Assembly: GCA_040878185.1 (NCBI GenBank)
Contig: JBBDMS010000041.1
Span: 1 to 19,226 of the forward strand
Source of the DNA: JAWXBK01 sp040878185
GTDB taxonomy: Bacteria; Pseudomonadota; Alphaproteobacteria; Dongiales; Dongiaceae
Direction of reading: 5' to 3'
DNA: 19,226 bases
The translations under genes and the position numbers were made by a program. The notes below the pieces were generated by a model. The model saw only the letters and a program-made list of their open reading frames with translations, was not told where the DNA came from and did no database searches. Below are positions 6,820-14,149 of this stretch, piece after piece. How positions within the stretch are numbered: the first letter of the stretch is position 1; each line of letters starts with the position of its first letter.

Positions 6820-9429
6820 TCAGCCCGCGTTCGCCTCGAGATTCTCGGCGATGAAGCGAAACGCCCTGAACTGCGGCGACCAGTGCCCGGCCGGCAGCCC
6901 GGCTTTTTCGCGCAGCCGCGCGAGGAATCGCGCCGGATCGGAAATCCCCGACCAGACATGCGGCAGAAAGAGCGCGCTGCGCTTCAGCCCCTCGTCGCGG
7001 ATCACCAGCCCGTCGACATGCGGCCGGAGCTGGGCGAGCAGGTCCGCCTCGCTCGCCGCCTCGATCGGCGCCTGCGTCGAAAGAATCGCGATCGACAAGC
7101 CGATCTGCGGCAGTTCGGCTTCGGTCAAAGGCTTGAACCGCTTGTCCTCGAACGCGGCCTTGTAGGCATTGAGCGCCACATCGTCGACCAGCGGGCGCTG
7201 CGCCTGCACCGAACCGATGCAGCCGCGCAATTTGCCGTCCAGCGTGACCGTCACGAAGGCGCCGCGGTTCGCGCGCAGAGGCGGCGGCGCATTGTCGACC
7301 TGGACGCTCGGCGCGCTTCCGTTCCTGACGCCGAGTGCGATCACCTCGCGCGCGAGCCGCAGGAGGAAGTCGCGCTGCGGCGGCGGAAGCTTCGCCTGGT
7401 CGGCATCCTCGAACAGATAGGTGCCGTACCCGACCACCCGGTCGGGTTTGCCGATCGTCTGGCTCGAATTGCGCACATCGAGGGCGGTTGCACGCATGAA
7501 CCGGCTGCGCGCCGACACCAGGAGACCGCGGATCGCGTGCCGGCCGCAGGCATGGGGCTGTTCCAGCAGATCCGGCCGCAGCATCTCGATGGCAGCGGTC
7601 GCCTTGCCGTCGAGTTCGCGTGCGGTCGGATCGTCGTGATAGTGGCTGAGATCGGACGACACCAGGATCAGCGTTTCCGGCCCGCCCCAGAGCGCATCGA
7701 TCACGGTTGCGACCTGCTCCGGCTGGCTGCGGCCGACCAGCATCGGCACGATCGAGAAATTTTCGAGCACCTGCTGCAGGAACGGAAGCTGGACCTCGAG
7801 GCTGTGCTCGCGCGCGAAGGGCTCGTCCCGCACCGAGACGGCGGGCAGATCGCGAATGCGCGCGATCGCGTCACGGTCGACCGGAATGGTGCCGAGCGGT
7901 GTCGCAAAAGATTCGTAAGCGGGTACCGCAATGCCCTCGACCGGCACGCGATGGGCCGGGCCGAGCAGGATGACGCGGCGAATTTCGGCGCGGCGCATCA
8001 GGACAGCGCGATAGCCGCCGGCCGCGATCGCCGCCGAATAGCCGTAGCCGGCATGCGGCACGATCATTGCCTTCGGCCGGATCGCCGTCGCATTCGCATC
8101 GCGCAGCGCCTGATCGATTTCGCGCCGAAGCTGCGCTGCATCGCCCGGATAGAAATGCCCGGCGACCTCGGCCGGCTTGATGCCGGCAGCCTGCGGCGCT
8201 GCCGCGGTTTCCGTTGCCATCGCCATGTTCCCCGCCTCCCTCGCGCCGACTTCTTTCGCCGGCCGCGACGACGGCCTTGTGGCTTTCTTGCCCCGCGTCA
8301 GCGGCCGCATTGCCCGCACCGGCTCCGTCTCGTCTCCGATCATGACACGCTGGCGCCGCCGACCCCAATCGCCATGCTGCCCGTCGAAGACGCCCGCGAT
8401 CGCTCCGCCGCATTGGCCGCAGCGCCCGGCCGCGTCGAGATTCCAGGCGGTAATCTGGTGCCAGTCGCGCCCGATCACCCGCGTGCCGCAGCCCGGACAA
8501 TAAGTGCTGCCGTGCCGTTCGTCATGCACGTTGCCGGTATAGACATGGTTGAGGCCGTTGCGCTTCGCGATCTCGTGCGCCCGCAGCAAGGTCGCGGGCG
8601 GCGTGCGCGGCGTCTCCAGCATCTTGAAATCGGGATGGAAGGCGGTGAAATGCAGCGGCACGTCGGGCCCGAGACGCTCGGCGATCCATTGCGTCATTGC
8701 ATCGAACTCGCCGTCGCTGTCGTTCTCGCCGGGGATCACCAGATTGGTGATCTCGAGCCAGCAATCGGTCTCATGGTGGATATATTCGAGCGTCTCGAGA
8801 ATGTTCGCGAGATGCGAGCTTGAGAGCCGCCAGTAGAAATCCTCGGTGAAGGCTTTCAGATCGACATTGGCCGCATCCATGTGGCGATAGAAGGCCGCGC
8901 GCGGCTCGGCACACATATAGCCGGCGGTCACCGCGACCGATTTGATGCCGCGCTCGCGGCAGGCGATCGCCGTGTCGATCGCGTACTCCATGAAAATGAC
9001 CGGGTCGTTGTAGGTGAAGGCAACCGACCGGCAGCCGCTCTGCACGGCCGCGGCCGCAAGCGCCACCGGCGAGGCCTTCGAGGCGAGCTTCGAGAACTCG
9101 CGGCTCTTCGACATGTCCCAGTTCTGACAGAACTTGCAGGTGAGATTGCAGCCGGCGGTGCCGAAGGACAGAACCGGCGTGCCGGGCAGGAAATGGTTGA
9201 GCGGTTTCTTCTCGATCGGATCGATGCAGAAGCCGCTCGACCTTCCATAGGTCGTGAGCACGATCTCGCCGCCCTGCGCCGCGCGCACGAAACAGAGCCC
9301 GCGCTGCCCGTCATGCAGCTTGCAGGCGCGCGGACAGACATCGCACTGCACCCGGCCATCGGCGAGGCGGGTCCAGTATTCGGTCGAGATGGTCGATTCC
9401 TCGGGCCCGAGCCCGATCGCATCGCTCAT
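6820..9429 (-). CDS. AmmeMemoRadiSam triple fusion: radical SAM + MEMO + AMMECR1
   Basis: An 869-residue single frame with three parts. Residues 1-350 are the radical SAM enzyme. It has an N-terminal CDVCPRAC cluster (C29, C32, C36, C46), the 4Fe-4S motif CNLTCKFC (C94, C98, C101), and C-terminal zinc-ribbon-like pairs CPGC (311/314) and CGQC (337/340). A charged linker covers about 350-415. Residues 417-672 are a MEMO domain with the family's metal-site residues in PHAGY (H459), GPAHR (H493), LSHYH (H596) and ACGRHAI (C628). Residues 684-865 are AMMECR1, with RGAFVTVTLDGKLRGCIG (LRGCIG from 734). These families are normally called AmmeMemoRadiSam protein A, protein B and radical SAM enzyme; their joint reaction is not established. 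No strong ribosome-binding site precedes ATG 9429, but one sits before internal Met402. The gene lies 68 bases downstream of nit on the same strand. Confidence 0.9.
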   Translation of the reverse strand: MSDAIGLGPEESTISTEYWTRLADGRVQCDVCPRACKLHDGQRGLCFVRAAQGGEIVLTTYGRSSGFCIDPIEKKPLNHFLPGTPVLSFGTAGCNLTCKFCQNWDMSKSREFSKLASKASPVALAAAAVQSGCRSVAFTYNDPVIFMEYAIDTAIACRERGIKSVAVTAGYMCAEPRAAFYRHMDAANVDLKAFTEDFYWRLSSSHLANILETLEYIHHETDCWLEITNLVIPGENDSDGEFDAMTQWIAERLGPDVPLHFTAFHPDFKMLETPRTPPATLLRAHEIAKRNGLNHVYTGNVHDERHGSTYCPGCGTRVIGRDWHQITAWNLDAAGRCGQCGGAIAGVFDGQHGDWGRRRQRVMIGDETEPVRAMRPLTRGKKATRPSSRPAKEVGAREAGNMAMATETAAAPQAAGIKPAEVAGHFYPGDAAQLRREIDQALRDANATAIRPKAMIVPHAGYGYSAAIAAGGYRAVLMRRAEIRRVILLGPAHRVPVEGIAVPAYESFATPLGTIPVDRDAIARIRDLPAVSVRDEPFAREHSLEVQLPFLQQVLENFSIVPMLVGRSQPEQVATVIDALWGGPETLILVSSDLSHYHDDPTARELDGKATAAIEMLRPDLLEQPHACGRHAIRGLLVSARSRFMRATALDVRNSSQTIGKPDRVVGYGTYLFEDADQAKLPPPQRDFLLRLAREVIALGVRNGSAPSVQVDNAPPPLRANRGAFVTVTLDGKLRGCIGSVQAQRPLVDDVALNAYKAAFEDKRFKPLTEAELPQIGLSIAILSTQAPIEAASEADLLAQLRPHVDGLVIRDEGLKRSALFLPHVWSGISDPARFLARLREKAGLPAGHWSPQFRAFRFIAENLEANAG
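8224..8240 (-). promoter_or_regulatory. Internal ribosome-binding site and in-frame ATG at the radical SAM/MEMO junction
   Basis: On the minus strand GGGAGG (8235-8240) lies eight bases before an in-frame ATG (8224-8226) coding Met402. This is a better Shine-Dalgarno than the one at the gene start. It falls exactly in the low-complexity linker before the MEMO domain, so a separate 468-residue MEMO-AMMECR1 product is plausible. Confidence 0.55.
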
Positions 9430-9497
9430 GGCCGTGCCGGCGCGTGATTGGTGTAAGGGTCAGTATAGCAGGGCCGGCGAGGCCCGTGCCGCCTTGG

Positions 9498-10391
9498 TCA
9501 GCCCGCCGCCAGCTTGACGGCCCCTCCTGGAGCAGCCGCCCGCTTGGCGGCTTTATCCGACGCCGCAGCCGGCCCCTCATAAACACGGTCATGGCTCAAA
9601 GCCGGGATCATGGCGCGCGCCGAGGCGACCGCTTCCGGATCGAGCCGCGCTGTGATGACACCGCATTCCTCGCTCGCTGCCGCCAGGATTTCCCCCCAGG
9701 GCGAGATAATCAGCGAGTGGCCCCAGGTGCCGCGGCCGCCGTCATGCAGCCCGCATTGCGCCGGTGCCAGCAGATAGGCGCCGCTTTCGATCGCGCGGGC
9801 GCGCAGCAGCGTCTCCCAATGCGCAGCGCCGGTCGGCCGCGTGAAGGCGGATGGCACGACGAGGAAATCGGCGCCAGCTTTCGCCAGATCGCGATAGAGA
9901 TGGGGGAAGCGCAGATCGTAGCAGATCGTCATGCCGAGCCCGCCCCAGGGCGTATCGGCGACGACCGCGCACTCGCCAGGCTGCATGCGTTCGGATTCGG
10001 TGTAATGCTCGCCGTTCGCCAGCTTCACGTCGAACATGTGGATCTTGTCGTAGCGCGCCACCAGCCGGCCCGTCGCATCGAACAGCAGCGAGCGGTTGGC
10101 GCAGCGTTCGGGCGAGACCCTGACCGCGATCGAACCGACCAGAATCCAGGCGCCGGTTTCGCGCGCGAGATCGGCGAAAAACGGCAAAGCCGGGTGCTCC
10201 GCCTCGACCGGCGCCTCGCGCACCGCACGGTCGCGATCGGCGACGATGCGTCCGGTATTCTCCGGCGTGCAGATCAGTTCGGCGCCGGCCGCCCGCGCCT
10301 GCCGGATCAGCATTGCCGCCTGCTCGAGATTGGCCGCAACATCGGGCCCGGCATTCATCTGCACGCAGGCGGCGACGAACGGCCCGGCCAT
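9498..10391 (-). CDS. Carbon-nitrogen hydrolase, Nit1-type amidase
   Basis: A 297-residue nitrilase-superfamily enzyme with the full catalytic triad: Glu44 in TPENTG, Lys116 in YDKIHMFD and Cys157 in MTICYDLRFP. The YDKIHMFDVKL segment and the overall pattern match the Nit1 branch. Characterised members of that branch hydrolyse deaminated glutathione, a repair step for a transaminase side product. A grxC gene immediately upstream (10-base gap) supports a glutathione-linked role. The start at 10391 is supported by AAGGAAAA on the minus strand just upstream. The C-terminal 30 residues are an Ala/Lys/Gly-rich tail beyond the hydrolase core. Cytoplasmic; probably co-transcribed with comF, grxC and the downstream fusion gene. 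The specific substrate is inferred, not shown. Confidence 0.9.
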   Translation of the reverse strand: MAGPFVAACVQMNAGPDVAANLEQAAMLIRQARAAGAELICTPENTGRIVADRDRAVREAPVEAEHPALPFFADLARETGAWILVGSIAVRVSPERCANRSLLFDATGRLVARYDKIHMFDVKLANGEHYTESERMQPGECAVVADTPWGGLGMTICYDLRFPHLYRDLAKAGADFLVVPSAFTRPTGAAHWETLLRARAIESGAYLLAPAQCGLHDGGRGTWGHSLIISPWGEILAAASEECGVITARLDPEAVASARAMIPALSHDRVYEGPAAASDKAAKRAAAPGGAVKLAAG

Positions 10392-10401
10392 GAAGTTTTC
10401 C

Positions 10402-10665
10402 TTAACCGGCCGCGACCAGCAGCGGTGTCAGACCGCCGCGGCGGTCGAGCGCATGAAGCTCGTCGCAGCCGCCGATATATTTTCCATCGATGAAGATCTG
10501 CGGCACGGTGCATCGCCCGCCGGCCCGCTGCACCATTTCGGCGCGACGCCGCGGTTCGGCCATGACGTCGATCTCGGTGAATTCGGCGCCGCGCTCGGCC
10601 AAAAGCCGCTTGGCGGCATGGCAATAGCCGCAATACTGGGTGCTGTAGATCTCGACCTTGGCCAT
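10402..10665 (-). CDS. grxC: Glutaredoxin 3 (GrxC)
   Basis: An 87-residue dithiol glutaredoxin, the usual length for GrxC. The active site is CGYC (Cys12, Cys15) in place of the more common CPYC. The glutathione-binding TVPQIFIDG (53-61) and GGCDEL (65-70) are intact. It would reduce protein and mixed disulfides using glutathione in the cytoplasm. It lies between comF and the Nit amidase on the minus strand, an order common in alphaproteobacteria. Start ATG 10665 gives MAKVEIYSTQYCGYC; the longer open frame upstream overlaps comF and was rejected. Confidence 0.94.
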   Translation of the reverse strand: MAKVEIYSTQYCGYCHAAKRLLAERGAEFTEIDVMAEPRRRAEMVQRAGGRCTVPQIFIDGKYIGGCDELHALDRRGGLTPLLVAAG

Positions 10666-10727
10666 GGTTATCGCCCTCTCGGGGCTGTCCTTCCGTCCCT
10701 CATAGATGGCATTGCCACCGCGATTTG

Positions 10728-11525
10728 TCATCCGCCCCCGGTTTCGCCGCGAACGACCCGCGCGAGGGTCAGAACATCGATGGAAGCCGCCCCGGCGCCG
10801 AGCAGAGCCCGGCTGCAGGCCTCGATCGTCGCGCCGGTCGTCAGCACATCGTCGATCAGCAGCACCCGCCGGTCGGCGACCAGCTTCCGATGCTGGCGCT
10901 GGACCGCAAAAGCGCCCGCGACATTGCGCCGGCGCTGGTCGCGACTGCTGCGGCCCTGCGGCTTCGTGCGCTTGCGCCGCTCCAGCGCATCCGGCAGGAC
11001 CGGTTTGCCGCTCTGCCGGCCGAGCGCCAGCGCCAGCATCGCCGCCTGGTTGAAGCGCCGCTGAAAGAGGCGCGTCCAGTGCAGCGGCACCGGCACAATC
11101 AGATCCGCATCCTGGATCAAATTCTCGCCGGCGCGCGCGAGCCATTGCGCCAGCGCCGGTGCGCTGTCGGTGCGGTCGCCATGCTTGAACGCAATGATGA
11201 GGCCCTTGCTTGCATCGTCGTAGCGGAAGACCGCGCGGGCCCGCGCATAAAGCGGCCGCTGCGCCAGACAGGCGCCGCACAGAGTCTCCGGCCCGGCGGG
11301 TTCGACGAAAGGCCGGCCGCAGCAGGCGCATTGCGGCGGCCCGAGAAACGTCACCTGCGACCAGCAATCGGCACAGAGCGCGACCGTGCCCGCAACCGGT
11401 ATGCCGCAATGCAGGCAGCGCGGCGGCAGCACGAGATCGAGCGCCGCCCGGCCGAACCGGCGCGCGGCGGCGGCAATGCCCGTGGGCTCGCTGTCGATCG
11501 TCGTGTCTGGCGTGGTTTCAGCCAT
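10728..11525 (-). CDS. comF: ComF family protein (phosphoribosyltransferase-like)
   Basis: A 265-residue protein with two parts. The N-terminal zinc-ribbon-like region has CLHC (37/40), CADC (51/54), CACC (66/69) and CGAC (83/86). The C-terminal type I phosphoribosyltransferase-like fold has the PRPP-loop signature VLLIDDVLTTGAT (221-233) and the VPVPLHWTRLFQRRFNQA segment typical of ComF. ComF homologues take part in DNA uptake or processing in competent bacteria; the role in alphaproteobacteria is less clear. I chose ATG 11525 (MAETTPDT); ATG 11537 is four codons upstream, and longer open frame to 11639 has proline/glycine-rich sequence unlikely to be coding. It is first in the minus-strand cluster and divergent from the methyltransferase at 11651. 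Confidence 0.9.
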   Translation of the reverse strand: MAETTPDTTIDSEPTGIAAAARRFGRAALDLVLPPRCLHCGIPVAGTVALCADCWSQVTFLGPPQCACCGRPFVEPAGPETLCGACLAQRPLYARARAVFRYDDASKGLIIAFKHGDRTDSAPALAQWLARAGENLIQDADLIVPVPLHWTRLFQRRFNQAAMLALALGRQSGKPVLPDALERRKRTKPQGRSSRDQRRRNVAGAFAVQRQHRKLVADRRVLLIDDVLTTGATIEACSRALLGAGAASIDVLTLARVVRGETGGG

Positions 11526-11650
11526 GGCGGCGATCATGCCACGGCCGCCCGCACATGAAACCGGCCCCCGGAAATTTGCCCGGAAAGCGGGCCCGCAAAA
11601 TCCGGGCGCCGGTTGGCCGCCGCCCGCCCGCCGGTCCATATAGGAGGCGC

Positions 11651-12580
11651 ATGACCGATCCTATCCGGGTATTCGACCGGCGGCGCTTGGCCCGCCATCG
11701 CGACCGCGCCGCCGCGCGGCTGGAGACGCACGGGTTCCTCTTCGAAACCGTGGGCGAACGCCTCGCCGACCGGCTCGACGACATACGGCGGCGCTTTCCC
11801 CTCGCCCTCGATCTCGGCTGTCATGACGGCACAATGCGGCGGCTGATCGGCGGACGCGGCGGCATCGAGACACTGATCCAGTCGGATCTCTCCGAGCTTT
11901 ATGCGCGCGCGGCGGCAAGCGGCGATACCAAACCGGATGCACCGGCTCTGGTCGCCGACGAAGAGGCGCTGCCGTTTGCGGCCGGCATTTTCGATCTCGC
12001 GCTCAGCAATCTGTCGCTGCATTGGGTCAACGATCTGCCCGGTGCATTGCTGCAGATCCGGTATGCGCTCAAACCCGATGGGTTGTTCCTTGCCGCGATG
12101 TTCGGCAGCGAAACACTCGGCGAGTTGCGCGAGTGCCTGCTCGCCGCCGAAAGCGCGCTCTCCGGCGGCGCGCATCAGCGGGTCGCTCCCTTCGCCGATC
12201 TGCGCGAGGCCGCGGGACTGCTGCAGCGCGCCGGCTTCGCATTGCCGGTTGCCGACAGCGACGTCATCACGGTCACCTACGAGAACGCGTTTCGCCTGAT
12301 GGACGATCTGCGCGGCATGGGCGAGCAATCGGCATTGCTCGATGCGCCGCGCGGCCTCGGCTCGCGCCAGTTGTTCGTCGAAGCGGCGCGGCTCTATGCC
12401 GAACGCCATGCCGAACCGGACGGGCGCATTCGCGCCACCTTCCGAATCGTATTCCTCACCGGATGGGCGCCGCATGAATCGCAGCAGAAGCCGCTGCGCC
12501 CCGGCAGCGCGCAGGCCCGGCTCGCCGAAGCCCTCGATACCGAGGAGCGTCCGGCCGGCGACAAGGCACGGCCGGATTAA
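11651..12580 (+). CDS. NDUFAF5-like SAM-dependent methyltransferase-fold protein
   Basis: A 309-residue protein with class I methyltransferase motif I LALDLGCHDG (51-60), the strand-2 acidic residue in IQSDLS (D79) and the motif LALSNLSLHWVNDLPGAL (116-133). The flanking signatures FDRRRLARHRDRAA near the N-terminus, KPDGLFLAAMFG and ITVTYENAFRLMDDLRGMG match the alphaproteobacterial relatives of mitochondrial NDUFAF5. NDUFAF5 modifies a complex I subunit during assembly; the bacterial homologues are also often annotated BioC-like. The start is fixed by AGGAGG (11642-11647) ahead of ATG 11651, although the frame is open further upstream. It is divergent from comF. A role in complex I maturation is inferred from homology only. 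Confidence 0.88.
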   Translation: MTDPIRVFDRRRLARHRDRAAARLETHGFLFETVGERLADRLDDIRRRFPLALDLGCHDGTMRRLIGGRGGIETLIQSDLSELYARAAASGDTKPDAPALVADEEALPFAAGIFDLALSNLSLHWVNDLPGALLQIRYALKPDGLFLAAMFGSETLGELRECLLAAESALSGGAHQRVAPFADLREAAGLLQRAGFALPVADSDVITVTYENAFRLMDDLRGMGEQSALLDAPRGLGSRQLFVEAARLYAERHAEPDGRIRATFRIVFLTGWAPHESQQKPLRPGSAQARLAEALDTEERPAGDKARPD

Positions 12581-12728
12581 AGTCGCTCGCGTGCCGGTGC
12601 TGCGATAGCGGCGCTGCGCCGGGGCTTCACGTCACGCGCCGGTTATCTCGTCGCCATATCGTTCCGCCTTTCCTGTCGTGCTGTCGTGTCGTTCGCGTTT
12701 CGGTGTCGCATTCGTCTTCGTCCGGTCC

Positions 12729-13054
12729 GATCGCTGCACGGCAGAGCCGCGCCATCCGATGCCGGTCGGGCCCTCAAGGAGGGGCGGACCGGACTTCCAC
12801 AGGGTTGCCGGGCGTTCTCGGCCCGGCGGGTGCGCATCCGAAGCTGCGACTTGGTCCTCGACCTTGCGGGCACCATCCCGACGAATCTCCGAACCCGTCA
12901 GGGCCTTGGTGATCCGGCGCCGCTGTGGGCGGTTCCGGGTCCCGGTCGCTGCGCGTCGCGGCTTCGAACCGTGGCGCGCGGATGCCCGCGATCGGGGGGC
13001 CCGCCTGACCAAGCGGGCCGAATGGGGATGGCACGGCTCAGCCGTGCAGCGATC
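12729..13054. repeat. 326-bp structured element bounded by 29-nt inverted repeats
   Basis: The left arm (12729-12757, starting GATCGCTGCACGGC) and right arm (13026-13054, ending GCCGTGCAGCGATC) are inverted copies with two mismatches in 29. Each arm can itself fold (GCACGGC-TCA-GCCGTGC on the right). Inside, perfect 7-bp stems occur at 12807-12827 (GCCGGGC/GCCCGGC) and 12998-13019 (GGCCCGC/GCGGGCC). It could be a non-autonomous mobile element (MITE-like) or a structured RNA. No transposase of its own and no clear target duplication were found. Confidence 0.55.
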
Positions 13055-13170
13055 CCGGTGACGAATGACGATTGCGCGTGTCGGGGCGTGTGTCGGGTTA
13101 CATATCGGTTTACGCAGGGAGGGCGTTCGGGAACCGCCCTTGTGCCGGCGCGCCATCAGCCTCACCGGCG

Positions 13171-13199
13171 ACGCAGATTAACGCATATTACGCATATGT
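13171..13199. repeat. Three short ACGCANATTA-like direct repeats
   Basis: ACGCAGATTA (13171-13180), ACGCATATTA (13181-13190) and ACGCATATGTA (13190-13200) follow one another at the left edge of the AT-richer segment. They may mark a boundary or binding site; the evidence is weak. Confidence 0.35.
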
Positions 13200-13208
13200 A
13201 GTCAACCA

Positions 13209-13216
13209 GAATCGGC
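13209..13216. repeat. 8-bp target-site duplication, left copy
   Basis: GAATCGGC directly abuts the left inverted end of the insertion sequence and is identical to 15015-15022. Eight bases is the duplication length expected for the IS1595 family. Confidence 0.9.
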
Positions 13217-13240
13217 CGGGTTTATCCCTTTGTCGTATGT
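13217..13240 (+). repeat. Left terminal inverted repeat of the IS1595-family element
   Basis: The left end begins CGGGTTTATCCCTTTG and ends CGTATGT. It matches the inverted right end (14991-15014) at 21 of 24 positions. It contains the TTGTCG that may serve as -35 for the passenger genes. Confidence 0.92.
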
Positions 13241-13259
13241 CAAAGAATCAGGGTATCAT
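13230..13259 (+). promoter_or_regulatory. Possible inward promoter for the passenger genes
   Basis: TTGTCG (13230-13235) lies within the inverted repeat, followed after 18 bases by TATCAT (13254-13259, 5/6 match to the -10 consensus). The passenger start codon is 21 bases further on. It mirrors the promoter at the other end. Confidence 0.45.
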
Positions 13260-13280
13260 CCCCGGTAGGAGGGCGCGGGG

Positions 13281-13997
13281 ATGCGCGCAACGGTCAGGGA
13301 TTACTTCGTTACTTGGCTCGAAAGAGCTGCACGGCACTGGGATAGGCAGGCCGTGATGGGCGTGATTATTGGTGTCGTCTTGCCTTTGCTTTTTGCGCTG
13401 GCCGGCCTAGCCATCGGCCTAACCGCAACGGGTAAAATCCTGTGGCTAACAGCCACGGGTATCTGGGCCGGGCTTTATCTATTTATCGTGGTTCCCTACC
13501 AGATATGGAAAGACCTGGCGCTTAAATACATCGCGCAGGAAAAATTATTAAATGAGTTTCAAAATGTCCGAGATCATAGCGGGCGGAACCTTGTGTCGAT
13601 TCGTGATGCCATAGGGATCGTGATGACCAATATGAGCGATCAGTGGCCGAGCGGGGCAAACGAAGGCAAGAGGCGGTTCTTAGCCGCCAGAAAACTTCGG
13701 GAGCTTGCTTTCGCTGGGATAATTGAATTTTGGGGGCGCAAGCAATTTGAACATCCAGACGGCGAGATTGGGTTTCATGACATTCCAACAGTGGTGCCGG
13801 CATCGTGTTGGGAGGCGTGTCAAATTGACATAGAGGCGGTGTTCGGCCGGTGCTCCGGCGATGACAACCCGGAGCTTCATATGAAAGAGGATCGTCAATA
13901 CGAGATTCAAAAGCGGCTGCCGGTTCTGTATGGCAACCTTAAGGTGAACCGGCAGAAAGTAGAGGTCGCATGTCCGCAGGCAAACACACAAGCCTAG
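13281..13997 (+). CDS. IS passenger gene: membrane-anchored protein of unknown function
   Basis: A 238-residue protein with a strong ribosome-binding site, AGGAGGG (13267-13273), seven bases before ATG 13281. An amphipathic N-terminus (1-23) is followed by two hydrophobic helices at about 24-47 and 53-73, separated by a short TGK turn. A soluble, probably cytoplasmic region (74-238) has no motif I recognise. That part includes FLAARKLRELAFAGIIEFWG and several Cys and His residues but no clear metal site. It lies entirely within the IS1595-family element, so it moves with it. It overlaps the next small gene by 28 bases. Its function is unknown; effects on the host or on transposition are equally possible. 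Confidence 0.72.
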   Translation: MRATVRDYFVTWLERAARHWDRQAVMGVIIGVVLPLLFALAGLAIGLTATGKILWLTATGIWAGLYLFIVVPYQIWKDLALKYIAQEKLLNEFQNVRDHSGRNLVSIRDAIGIVMTNMSDQWPSGANEGKRRFLAARKLRELAFAGIIEFWGRKQFEHPDGEIGFHDIPTVVPASCWEACQIDIEAVFGRCSGDDNPELHMKEDRQYEIQKRLPVLYGNLKVNRQKVEVACPQANTQA

Positions 13998-14149
13998 AAG
14001 AGGCGCGGCGCCAAGGGCTCCTGAAACGCTTTGCGAAAGAGCATCCGAGCAAAGGCAGCAAAAGCCTGTTCGACCGGCTGTTGGGTGCCATGACTAAAAC
14101 CCCGCCAGCAAGTCCGAAAACATCGAAAGCGGAACCTTCCGACGATTGA
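13970..14149 (+). CDS. IS passenger gene: small charged protein (59 aa)
   Basis: A 59-residue protein, MSAGKHTSLEEARRQGLLKR onwards, with a short helical charged N-terminal half including FAKEHPSKG and SLFDRLLGAM. A disordered Pro/Ser/Lys-rich tail ends in EPSDD. AGAGG (13961-13965) precedes ATG 13970. The start overlaps the end of the membrane-protein gene, suggesting translational coupling, and the 3' end overlaps the transposase gene antiparallel by 56 bases (14094-14149). I do not assign a function; a regulator or an accessory to the upstream membrane protein are possibilities. Confidence 0.6.
   Translation: MSAGKHTSLEEARRQGLLKRFAKEHPSKGSKSLFDRLLGAMTKTPPASPKTSKAEPSDD

Larger units (their letters stand above)
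12581..13208. other. Intergenic region without recognisable gene
   Basis: Open frames on both strands here (for example 12632-13165 minus and 12686-13201 plus) are Arg/Pro/Gly-rich, lack domain features and mirror one another. I regard them as non-coding. The stretch holds the 326-bp inverted-repeat element (12729-13054), a hairpin-forming GGGCG...CGCCC near 13126-13141, and short ACGCA repeats next to the insertion sequence. Confidence 0.6.

Noticed and set aside
6883..8823. Long plus-strand open frame (646 residues)
   Set aside because: It is antisense to the AmmeMemoRadiSam fusion, whose frame shows clear family motifs. The antisense translation is Arg-rich without motifs.
12950..12990. 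tRNA-like GGCTTCGAACC segment
   Set aside because: It resembles a T-arm, but no acceptor, D-arm or anticodon stem can be built around it.
12632..13201. Overlapping open frames on both strands (171 and 177 residues)
   Set aside because: Low-complexity Arg/Pro/Gly-rich translations, no domain or ribosome-binding evidence, and they coincide with the inverted-repeat element. High GC content produces such frames by chance.
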